Part shown: one piece after another, positions 28,270 to 35,790 of the stretch
How positions within the stretch are numbered: position 1 is the first letter of the stretch
Layout: each line of letters opens with the position of its first letter
Origin: Thermococcus profundus
Lineage (GTDB): Archaea > Methanobacteriota_B > Thermococci > Thermococcales > Thermococcaceae
Direction: 5' to 3'
DNA length: 64,000 nt
Assembly (NCBI RefSeq): GCF_002214585.1
Contig: NZ_CP014862.1
Span: 992,001-1,056,000, forward strand
Position numbers and translations under genes: made by a program
Notes under the pieces: model-generated
The model's input: the letters and a program-made list of their open reading frames with translations, nothing else
Database searches by the model: none
What the model was told of the DNA's origin: nothing

Positions 28270-29265
28270 TCATCCGCACCGGTACTCCCTTATGAATTTA
28301 GAGTTTCTCCAGTAAACCTTACCTGCCGGATATACTCTCCATTCACTGTAAATTCCCTTTCCCACGTCAGTCCAAGTAACCCACGCTTCTAACCGCTCGG
28401 TACCCCATTTGGAAATCTCGAACCTGAACCTAGTGGGAGTGCCGATCGTTTTCCTGACTTTTTGAGAGTTCAAAACCTGAGTGAGATTGGCAAGAACTTC
28501 TCTTTTGAGCGTCCATGTGGTATTATCTGAAACTGGAATCCTGTAATACTCTGACAAGCGGATTGTATCGTTCAAGATGACGTTCTCTGGATAGTGGATT
28601 ATGCGCTTCACCGTCTCGTTGTTCAGGGGCAGGAACTCAACTATGATTCCCCTTGTGAGATTCTTCATTGAACTGGGCAGGTAGAGAAGCCCGTGAGCGT
28701 GCCATACGTAGTCTGTGGAGAACATTTTGTCACCTGATGCAAGCACCATTGCTCCAGTTGAGAGTTCCGAGGATTTGACAAGGGAGAGCTTAACGTACCT
28801 TGTACTCCTGTTGCTTCCAACTATCTGCTCAAGAGACGGGTAAATGCTCTCAATCTCCTCATCCCTGTAAACCTTACCCTTGTAGAGGAATTCTCTGCAG
28901 TTATCGCAGTCCTTGAAGTCCTTCAACTTTTCTGGGCTCGTTGCGAGGATGGAATAATCGAGGGGAGTCTTGCAAGTTATCTTGCTTTTCTTCATTCTTG
29001 GCCAGATTTTCAGGAGTTTGTAAGTCTTGAAAGTGTAAACGCTGAGGGTCTTGTTTTCTGGATTGTAAAGAGCGAACTGGTACTCTCTGAACCCGTTAAA
29101 ACCAGTTTGGGAGTGATAGTAAGCGGCAACAAGTTGCGAGTTTCTCCTAACTTGCTCCGGAATCTTCTGGTAGAGATCACTCATGCTCTTTGAAGGGAGG
29201 TAGAAATAACTGAAAAGCAGGAGGAAAAGTAAAAGGAAGCTGAGGACTGTTAAAGCTCTCTTCAT
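28270..29265 (-). CDS. Type A anchored extracytoplasmic protein, copy A3
   Basis: 331 residues. Anchor (about 5-22), SQLVAAYYHSQTGFNGFREYQFALYNPE, KKSKITCKTPLDYS, CDNCREFLYKGKVYRDEEIE, LYLPSSMKNLTRG, IIHYPENVIL and the terminal YRCG. Four conserved cysteines present. The ATG ending at 29265 has GAGGTGAC nearby; the start context differs a little from other A copies. It is the last gene before the protease remnant. Confidence 0.82.
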   Translation of the reverse strand: MKRALTVLSFLLLFLLLFSYFYLPSKSMSDLYQKIPEQVRRNSQLVAAYYHSQTGFNGFREYQFALYNPENKTLSVYTFKTYKLLKIWPRMKKSKITCKTPLDYSILATSPEKLKDFKDCDNCREFLYKGKVYRDEEIESIYPSLEQIVGSNRSTRYVKLSLVKSSELSTGAMVLASGDKMFSTDYVWHAHGLLYLPSSMKNLTRGIIVEFLPLNNETVKRIIHYPENVILNDTIRLSEYYRIPVSDNTTWTLKREVLANLTQVLNSQKVRKTIGTPTRFRFEISKWGTERLEAWVTWTDVGKGIYSEWRVYPAGKVYWRNSKFIREYRCG

Positions 29266-29276
29266 CCAAGGTCACC

Positions 29277-30197
29277 TCATCTGAGTTCAATATTTGAAAT
29301 GCACCCTAAGTCTGTAATGTTGGTGGGGTTGGTACTTTTGGCCTCTACTTGGCAATATCCGCCGTTTAGTGATCTTCCAAAGGCGTAGTACCCAGGAACC
29401 CGCTTTAGAGTCTCGTAGAAGATTAGCTGAACATACTTAGGATTCTTTGTCTCAAGTTTTTTGATTATTTCTTTGGCCATTTTCTGGTCGACGTCCCGGT
29501 ATGTAAAAGCAATTCCTCCTTTCGCCAAACCCCTAAGGATTACTCCAGGATAGTATGCGAGTACCTCAGAACTATTCTGATTCCCAGGCTTTTCCTTTAC
29601 CCACAGGAGTTTTGTGTCCTTGTAGGAGGGGAAGACGAGTACGCCGTTCACTCCAATACTCCCATACCCCACGGTATCCCCAGCGAATCTACTGTCCCTC
29701 CTAAGGACTTCTTTTGACCTTATCCACATCTCTTTACTTGTTCCGAGCGCGTAAATCTGGTAAAACGTTTCATTCGGCTTAATGACTTCACTGAGATTCC
29801 ACCAGTACGAGCCATCAATCTCATCATCGTACTTCCATCCGATGGTCTTGAAGAGTAATGCCCTCTCGTGGGGCGTGTAATCCTTCAAAACTTCCAAGTC
29901 CAGTATTACTGAAGAGTAATTCACAAGGGTTTTCGAGCTTTCAACTCTCCTGCTCTTCAACCAGAAGGGGGTTGACTGGCTAACAGTGTAAAGCTTGAGC
30001 ATGTTAGTCTTCTCGTTATATGTCGCGAACTGCCAGAGATTGTTCTCGTGATAGACTGCTATTAAGCCCTCCTCTTTTGGTATTCCAGCGAGCTTGTAGG
30101 CTCCTTCTGCCGTTGAGAGCTCGTGATAGGTGTAAGCGTTATACGCGAAGAAGGAAAAGAGGAGGACAAAGAGTATTCCGAGGGAGAGTTTCTTCAT
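29277..30197 (-). CDS. Type B anchored extracytoplasmic protein
   Basis: 306 residues. Anchor LSLGILFVLLFSFFAYNA, then YHELSTAEGAYKLAG, LIAVYHENNLWQFATYN, NYSSVILDLEVL, ALLFKTIGWKY, GVLVFPSYKDT and AYYPGVIL. It is the complete parent form of the truncated gene at 23521-23712. The ATG follows GGAGGGGG. It sits between A2 and A3. Confidence 0.8.
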   Translation of the reverse strand: MKKLSLGILFVLLFSFFAYNAYTYHELSTAEGAYKLAGIPKEEGLIAVYHENNLWQFATYNEKTNMLKLYTVSQSTPFWLKSRRVESSKTLVNYSSVILDLEVLKDYTPHERALLFKTIGWKYDDEIDGSYWWNLSEVIKPNETFYQIYALGTSKEMWIRSKEVLRRDSRFAGDTVGYGSIGVNGVLVFPSYKDTKLLWVKEKPGNQNSSEVLAYYPGVILRGLAKGGIAFTYRDVDQKMAKEIIKKLETKNPKYVQLIFYETLKRVPGYYAFGRSLNGGYCQVEAKSTNPTNITDLGCISNIELR

Positions 30198-30215
30198 TTT
30201 TGAGTCCCCCTCCAG

Positions 30216-31220
30216 TTAGGGTAGTTTCTCCCGTATGTCGCTCCCATACCAAGTGCACACGTACCCGCCGAATTTCCTGAACCCTGCGCGCTTGATTTTT
30301 CCTTGGGGGTATATTCTCCAAATCCCCTCAACGCCTTTCCTGGGATTCACCCAGGTTGTCCACGCTTCAATTCTTCCATCCTCTCTCGTGATCGAGAACT
30401 CAAAGCGGATGGAGCCTTCAATATTACTCACGAGTTCCTCCGACTTCAATTTTTGAACAATATCCTTCAAGGAAACTTCCTCCAGCGTCCACGTTTTATT
30501 ACTTGGAGCTTTGACTTTCGCCGTTGTTGAGAGTGTAACATTGCCCGGATAATGAGCGACCACCCTAATCGTACCGTTCTCTCCAGCGATGAACTCCAGT
30601 ATTACACCCCTCCACGGAGCACCCATAGAAGAAGGCAAGTGAAGCAAACCCCCATAACCCAAGGGGCCTCGTAGTATTCCTTTATCTCCTACCCATTCTA
30701 CTATTTTGCCCGTTGAGATTTCTTCGTCCTTGGTGAGTACAAGGTTTACGTAAGTAGTGTTCTCCTTGCCTTTGATGACTTCATTAATTGACGGGTAAAT
30801 GCTCTCGATCTCCCCATCCCTGTAAATCTTACCTTTATAGAGGAATTCCCTGCAATTGTTGCAATTTTTGAAGTTTTTGAGTTCTTCTGGAGTAGTTGCA
30901 AGGATTGAGTAGTTGAAAGAAGCCTCACAACCTACTACGTCATCCCTCATAGCTGGAATAAATTTGAGAAGCTTTACTATTTTGAAAGTGTAGACCCTAA
31001 TTTTCCGCGCTTCCGGATCGTACAAAGCGAACTGGTACTCTCTGAATCCACTAAAACCGGTTTGAGAGGAATAATAAGCGGCAACAAGTTGCGAGTTTCT
31101 CCTAACTTGCTCCGGAATCTTCTGGTAGAGATCACTCATGCTCTTTGAAGGGAGGTAGAAATAACTGAAAAGTAAGAGGAAAAGTAAAAGGAAGCTGAAG
31201 GCTGCTATACCTTTCCTCAT
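30216..31220 (-). CDS. Type A anchored extracytoplasmic protein, copy A2
   Basis: 334 residues. Conserved A-type front end, but with CEASFNYSILATTPEELKNF and FIPAMRDDVVGC in place of the KKSKITC block, and a diverged rear half (LLHLPSSMGAPWRG, AHYPGNVTLS). The C-terminus extends past the conserved cysteine (YVCTWYGSDIREKLP). The start context GGTGATCTGGGGATGAGG is shared with A1, A4, C and D. Confidence 0.82.
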   Translation of the reverse strand: MRKGIAAFSFLLLFLLLFSYFYLPSKSMSDLYQKIPEQVRRNSQLVAAYYSSQTGFSGFREYQFALYDPEARKIRVYTFKIVKLLKFIPAMRDDVVGCEASFNYSILATTPEELKNFKNCNNCREFLYKGKIYRDGEIESIYPSINEVIKGKENTTYVNLVLTKDEEISTGKIVEWVGDKGILRGPLGYGGLLHLPSSMGAPWRGVILEFIAGENGTIRVVAHYPGNVTLSTTAKVKAPSNKTWTLEEVSLKDIVQKLKSEELVSNIEGSIRFEFSITREDGRIEAWTTWVNPRKGVEGIWRIYPQGKIKRAGFRKFGGYVCTWYGSDIREKLP

Positions 31221-31243
31221 CCCCAGATCACCTCTAAATAACC

Positions 31244-32227
31244 CTATCCGAGTTTTCCTGATCTTTCATCGCCACAACACCCATTGCATTTGAGGGTTAC
31301 AGCGATCCATATTGCCTCATTACTGCATTTTCTAGAGGCTCCATCCACAGGCCTGCCAATGAAAAGGGCCATTCTTCCCGATCTATCCCATTCCATGTTT
31401 TGCTCCCACGCTTTACGAATTCCTTCTGAATCTTCAACTTCAGATGTACAGTTTGAAAACCTCTGCATGCTCCCTTCCAAGTTCTTCTTGCCTTCTTTGC
31501 TGCAGATTGCCATCCCAAGTCTGCCCCCAAAGAGGAAAAGGCTACATTCAGGGGCTGTTCTCGTGCTCAGGTTCAAAACTGTCCCGTCAAAGAAGGTTAG
31601 GAGTGTCTCTGAGTTGTTGTTCTTTCTCGTAATCACTGCGGAGACAGTCGGTGAACCAGTCCCAGTAACGTCTGGTGGGACTAAAATACTTCCAGGTCCT
31701 GCTGAAGGATATCCAAAATCTGAATTACAGACTCTAATTTTATCGAATCCCATCCAGAAGTCGTCTTTCGAGTAGAATAGGCCAATTATTGTGGCATTAG
31801 TCCCCGATATGCTTTGGAAGACAGCAGTCTGATTGGTATTTGGCTTGTAGTGCCATTTTCCATTGAAGAGAAGCGCTGGAGTATCCCCATTCCACCTCTT
31901 GATCAATTTTGGGTCAATGGTGAGGAGTGAGTAATCGTATTGGGTAGTATAAACCTTGAGCTTCTTCGTGAGCCTGGGTATTATGCTAATTTTCTCGCTC
32001 AGGGAAACTATCGCGACTTCTTGGGTTTGAGGGTTGTATAACACCAGTTCCCATTTTGGTCCGAGTGTTCCTTTTTTCACGTAGGATCCGATGAGGGCTT
32101 CATTTCCGTTTTCCTTTGAAAGCTGGAGCATTTTCTCCGGATTTGTGAGGGTCTGGTGAACCTGGTATGCCTTAAGGCTCCAAACGGCCAGGAACAAAAT
32201 GAAGAGGAAAGAGATAAGTTTCCTCAT
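31244..32227 (-). CDS. B-like anchored extracytoplasmic protein (divergent, C)
   Basis: 327 residues. Anchor at about 4-20, then EALIGSYVKKGTLGPKWELVLYNPQT, TQYDYSLLTIDPKLI, ALLFNGKWHYK, SILVPPDVTGTG and LTFFDGTVLNL, matching the superfamily pattern. The C-terminal third is cysteine-rich (about eight cysteines, ending LKCNGCCGDE), unlike the others. The start context is GGTGATCTGGGGATGAGG, though the gene follows A1, not a protease. Confidence 0.75.
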   Translation of the reverse strand: MRKLISFLFILFLAVWSLKAYQVHQTLTNPEKMLQLSKENGNEALIGSYVKKGTLGPKWELVLYNPQTQEVAIVSLSEKISIIPRLTKKLKVYTTQYDYSLLTIDPKLIKRWNGDTPALLFNGKWHYKPNTNQTAVFQSISGTNATIIGLFYSKDDFWMGFDKIRVCNSDFGYPSAGPGSILVPPDVTGTGSPTVSAVITRKNNNSETLLTFFDGTVLNLSTRTAPECSLFLFGGRLGMAICSKEGKKNLEGSMQRFSNCTSEVEDSEGIRKAWEQNMEWDRSGRMALFIGRPVDGASRKCSNEAIWIAVTLKCNGCCGDERSGKLG

Positions 32228-32242
32228 CCCCAGATCACCCTG

Positions 32243-33256
32243 TTAGCTACAGCGGTAACCGAGGAGGGACTTAAATCTTCTTTCGCGGGTTAGTTCGGTG
32301 GGATAAACTTTCAACCCTCCATAAATTCTGTTCTTTCTGTCTATCCATATTATCCAAGCTTCAAGTCTCGGTGTCTCCCCCCATAATGGTTCTTTTGATA
32401 TTTCAAATCTAACCCTTGAGTCTTCCTCGATGACCTTTTGAAGCTGTTTAGAGTCGAGCTTTTGGAGAATTTGTCTTATTAGAACTTCCTTTAAAGTCCA
32501 AGTCAAGTTCTGCGTGATATTAACACGGTAGTACTCCGTAATTTTGAACTCGTCTGAGAGTGTGATGTTCCCAGGATAGTGAATCACTCGCTTGATGGTC
32601 TCGTTGTCCACGGGCAAGAACTCTATAACAACACCCCTTGTGAAATTTAACATGGGGCTCGGCAAGTAGAGCAATCCCCTCCCATGCCAAATGTAATCCG
32701 TGTAAAAAATTATGTCCCCAGTTGAAGATGACAGCTCCATTGCTCCCGTGCTTATTTCCGAGTCTTTGAGGAGGGAGAGCTTCACGTAAGTGGCATTTTC
32801 CTTGCCCTTGATTACTTCTTCAATTGACGGGTAAATGTTCTCGATCTCCTCATCCCTGTAAATCTTGCCGTTATAGAGGAACTCTCTGCAGTTATCGCAG
32901 TTTTTGAAATCCTTCAACTTTTCTGGACTTGTTGATAAGAGGGAATAGTTAAAAGGAGTCTTGCAAGTGATTTTGTTTTTCTTCATCCTCGGCCAGATCT
33001 TCAAGAATTTATACGTCTTGAAAGTGTAAACGCTGATGGTCTTGTTTTCTGGATCGTACAAAGCGAACTGGTACTCTCTGAACCCGTTTAAACCAGTTTG
33101 AGAGGAATAATAAGCGGCAAGAAGTTGAGAATTTTGCCTGACTTGTTCTGGAATCTTTTGATAAAGGTCGTTCATACGCTCTGAGGGGAGGTAGAAATAA
33201 CTGAAAAGCAAGAAAAAGAGTAAAAGAACGCTGAGGATTACTAGGCCTTTCCTCAT
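32243..33256 (-). CDS. Type A anchored extracytoplasmic protein, copy A1
   Basis: 337 residues. Conserved type A front (anchor, YQFALYDPENK, KKNKITCKTPFNYS, CDNCREFLYNGKIYRDEEIE), LYLPSPMLNFTRG, IHYPGNITLSD, terminal YRCS. It overlaps the stop of the full-length protease by four bases (ATGA), so its synthesis is coupled to that of the protease. By position it is the cognate partner of the protease: an inhibitor, immunity protein or substrate. That role is inferred from arrangement only. Confidence 0.82.
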   Translation of the reverse strand: MRKGLVILSVLLLFFLLFSYFYLPSERMNDLYQKIPEQVRQNSQLLAAYYSSQTGLNGFREYQFALYDPENKTISVYTFKTYKFLKIWPRMKKNKITCKTPFNYSLLSTSPEKLKDFKNCDNCREFLYNGKIYRDEEIENIYPSIEEVIKGKENATYVKLSLLKDSEISTGAMELSSSTGDIIFYTDYIWHGRGLLYLPSPMLNFTRGVVIEFLPVDNETIKRVIHYPGNITLSDEFKITEYYRVNITQNLTWTLKEVLIRQILQKLDSKQLQKVIEEDSRVRFEISKEPLWGETPRLEAWIIWIDRKNRIYGGLKVYPTELTRERRFKSLLGYRCS

Positions 33257-35649
33257 CCCCAGGTCACCTCCATAAAGTAACCGACTCCGGTATATGGCCC
33301 CGTTTTGGGTGTGAAGTTTTCGTCAATTCTGAGATTAATATTGAGTAGCGGTCTTTCCTTCATGTAATCCAGTTTTGATAGCCATGGGGGCTCATTTGAT
33401 CCCGTGAGAATTGTGTATAAGGTTTCCCATGCAGAGCGAGTCCATTGTTCGATTATCTGTTGAGTTTGGGGATCCATATCACCTGCCCACTGGTACGTAG
33501 TGTATGGCTTCCAGTCACCGTACTTGTCTGTCAGGAATTGGTGGAATTCCTCGTAATCCTTGGGAGTGCTCAGCTCGCTCCAGGACCATTCGTGCTTCAT
33601 AACCGAGTCAGGAGCAGCGTAGTACACATCCCTATCGAAATAGCATGCAAAATCATCGCACGTTATATAATTCCAATAGTAAGAGTTCCCCCGCCAATCC
33701 ATGTACTCGTCTCCAAGCCAGAATACGTAGTGGCCGAGCTCGTGGGCGAGCGTTCTGCCCCAGCGCACGTCCCCAATACTGGCAGTGCCGGTAGGCGGCG
33801 TATACCGCTCAAACTTTTTGGACATCATAATATGACCTCCCCTCCAGTATCCTCCAGGGTCTGCCCTTGGCCATCCCTGATAGAGAAATTCCCCTTCAGT
33901 CTGTGGGAGAACTCCAGTCTCGTGCACCCTCACGTCTGCATCATTCCAGTGCCTCTTGTTGTCCCATATCTGCACGCTGGTTATCATCGCGTACCCGTCG
34001 GTGTAGTCGTAAACAAAATCGCTCGCCTTCCTGATGCTGTAAATCAGATTTTTCTTGTCCCCCTCGCTCAGGGGCCACTCTGTAGAAACCTTGAGACTAA
34101 TCCCTAGAATGTCCCTCTTCGCCGGGTCTTTTCCAATCATCAGCTCGACGATGTTTGGAACCCCATCGCCGTCGTAGTCTCCGTAGGAGTCGTTATCGTT
34201 GCTTTCATCGCGCAGGGAATCGTCGTTGAGGTAGTACCCGTCGGTGGGATCGAACCTCCAGGGAAGCCCCGCCGCTTCGAGCTCCTCGTTCAGCTCGACC
34301 TCGCGCCAGTAGGGGATCCCATCGCCCTCGCCGCCGGAACCCAGAACAGTTACCACGAACCAGATCTCCCCGTCTGGGGCTCCATCCGAGGAGTACGTGA
34401 CGACCTGCCCTTTGATCTTGGTCTTCTTCCCTCCAAGGGAGAGGACAACGTCCCCCTGGGGCGAACCGGGAGACATTGCGCTGAGGAGCCGGCTCACCCT
34501 CGCACCGTGCGTGTTCACCAGGGTGAAGTTCTTGAGCTTCCCATTGGGCAGTTCAACGGTCACCAGTTCCACACTCCTAGGCCTGGAGACCTGTACCCAT
34601 CCCCTCTTGGAGGGGCCTCTTACCTCCTTCACTCCCTCAGGGGAGACAGCGCTGATGACTTTCCCGTTGATCCCGTTTTTCTTTAGAATGTTCTCATACT
34701 TGGAGTACACTTTCACGTCTTTGCCCGGGTCATGTGCCGAAATACCACATGAGCCGTCGCCGCATCCGCTGAGGTGACCGTAGCCGTAGTACTGTTTCTC
34801 ATCGCCTGGATAATCATCGCCGCTCCAGGTTCCCGTTCTGAGATTGTAGTGTATCGTAGCTGCGTTTCCTGGGCCGGGGGATATATCAATGGGATCGTCT
34901 GGGTCGTCGTCCCTATCACGGAGCTGGAACGTTATATCCACGATCTCGGCACTATCCGGAACGTCGAATACAGCTTCTCCTACTGCATAGTTTTGCAAGT
35001 TGCCTAGGATGTCAATTCCTGGCACGATTTTGCCAGTATAAGACTCGGTGTCTTTGGTGTCGCTTTTGAAGTTCAGCGTTTTTGATGAATCCCAATCCCC
35101 TGACCTCGCGGTTATATCGACGCTCATGTCAGGATCAGAATGCAGGATTGGATCGGGAACTGCATCGATCGCCTTTGCGCGTAGAACGTAAACCATGATC
35201 CGAGCGTCTCCAAAGGGATCCATGTCTTCGAGATCCATGATACCATCGCAGTCAGCGTCCAGCTCTAAAGTGGCGGTTTGGGTTTTTGAACTAATGCCTC
35301 CGGGATAGACTATCTCAGCTTTAAACGAATGCTGGCCGGAGAACACTCTCAGGGAAACTTCCTCCACAGTGGGGGTGTATGGATGCACCTCGAATCCACC
35401 GCTGTATTTTTCTATTCCATCCACGTATATCTTTAGCGTCCCTACTGCAGTTGTTCCTCCATAGTTGTTCAGGCTTACCCCAATCCTGACGTATCCCCAG
35501 CAGGCCACAGGCTGAATGTCCATTCCGGTTATCACTGGCTCAGGAGCAGGTGCGCCGGAGGCTATATTCTGGCCAATGAAAGTCCCTGTCCCTACCACCA
35601 GTATCAGGAGGGACAGAACAAGGCCGAGTGTTTCTTTTATTCTCCTCAT
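33253..35649 (-). CDS. Secreted multidomain zinc metalloprotease
   Basis: 798 residues. Signal peptide about 1-33; CARDB/APHP-like beta domain about 38-128; calcium-binding DxDxDG repeats at 131-145 and 487-508 (TSP3-like); an unassigned central part; zincin domain about 515-660 with HELGH at 636-640 followed by LGDEY (645-649), an arrangement reminiscent of the CLCA HExxH...FDEY protease domain; unassigned C-terminal region to 798. Exported and probably calcium-stabilised. No transmembrane helix at the C-terminus. ATG preceded by GAGGTGC. It heads the array and its stop overlaps A1. The substrate is unknown. Confidence 0.85.
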   Translation of the reverse strand: MRRIKETLGLVLSLLILVVGTGTFIGQNIASGAPAPEPVITGMDIQPVACWGYVRIGVSLNNYGGTTAVGTLKIYVDGIEKYSGGFEVHPYTPTVEEVSLRVFSGQHSFKAEIVYPGGISSKTQTATLELDADCDGIMDLEDMDPFGDARIMVYVLRAKAIDAVPDPILHSDPDMSVDITARSGDWDSSKTLNFKSDTKDTESYTGKIVPGIDILGNLQNYAVGEAVFDVPDSAEIVDITFQLRDRDDDPDDPIDISPGPGNAATIHYNLRTGTWSGDDYPGDEKQYYGYGHLSGCGDGSCGISAHDPGKDVKVYSKYENILKKNGINGKVISAVSPEGVKEVRGPSKRGWVQVSRPRSVELVTVELPNGKLKNFTLVNTHGARVSRLLSAMSPGSPQGDVVLSLGGKKTKIKGQVVTYSSDGAPDGEIWFVVTVLGSGGEGDGIPYWREVELNEELEAAGLPWRFDPTDGYYLNDDSLRDESNDNDSYGDYDGDGVPNIVELMIGKDPAKRDILGISLKVSTEWPLSEGDKKNLIYSIRKASDFVYDYTDGYAMITSVQIWDNKRHWNDADVRVHETGVLPQTEGEFLYQGWPRADPGGYWRGGHIMMSKKFERYTPPTGTASIGDVRWGRTLAHELGHYVFWLGDEYMDWRGNSYYWNYITCDDFACYFDRDVYYAAPDSVMKHEWSWSELSTPKDYEEFHQFLTDKYGDWKPYTTYQWAGDMDPQTQQIIEQWTRSAWETLYTILTGSNEPPWLSKLDYMKERPLLNINLRIDENFTPKTGPYTGVGYFMEVTWG

Positions 35650-35677
35650 TGTTCTAGCACCTCGAATGTTTTCGAAT

Positions 35678-35707
35678 ACTGTATATACTTTCTCATATTT
35701 AAAATTT
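35678..35707 (-). promoter_or_regulatory. Promoter region of the protease array
   Basis: Minus-strand TTTAAATATG (about 35694-35703) and the 8-bp palindrome GTATATAC (35681-35688) are both TATA-like; the latter is about 35 bp from the ATG. GTATATAC could be either the TATA box or an operator. No other promoter of similar quality was found inside the array. Confidence 0.45.
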
Positions 35708-35790
35708 CTGAAAACTTGATATAACAGGATAATAAAGGCCCCGAAACCCTTTTAAGATCCTCAGACTGTTAGTCACTGAGGGTGATACAT

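Larger units (their letters stand above)
23521..35649 (-). other. Metalloprotease plus tandem anchored-protein array (candidate polymorphic system)
   Basis: A single-direction array of about 12.1 kb. Order in transcription: full-length protease; type A; type B-like; A; B; A; protease remnant plus B-like; protease C-terminal module plus A; B-like; A; truncated B. All ten downstream proteins share an N-terminal hydrophobic anchor and two motifs: a YNPE-type strand pair with an NYS motif, then an L-x2-PS block followed about 25-40 residues on by a YPGN-type motif. Gaps are short and only one promoter region is visible, upstream of the protease, so one long transcript is likely. The array is more AT-rich by eye than its flanks. 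Confidence 0.75.

Noticed and set aside
35700-35790. Thermococcales glycolytic motif upstream of the ADP-phosphofructokinase gene
   Set aside because: The inverted TATCAAC repeat expected for this regulator was looked for and is not present in the gap.
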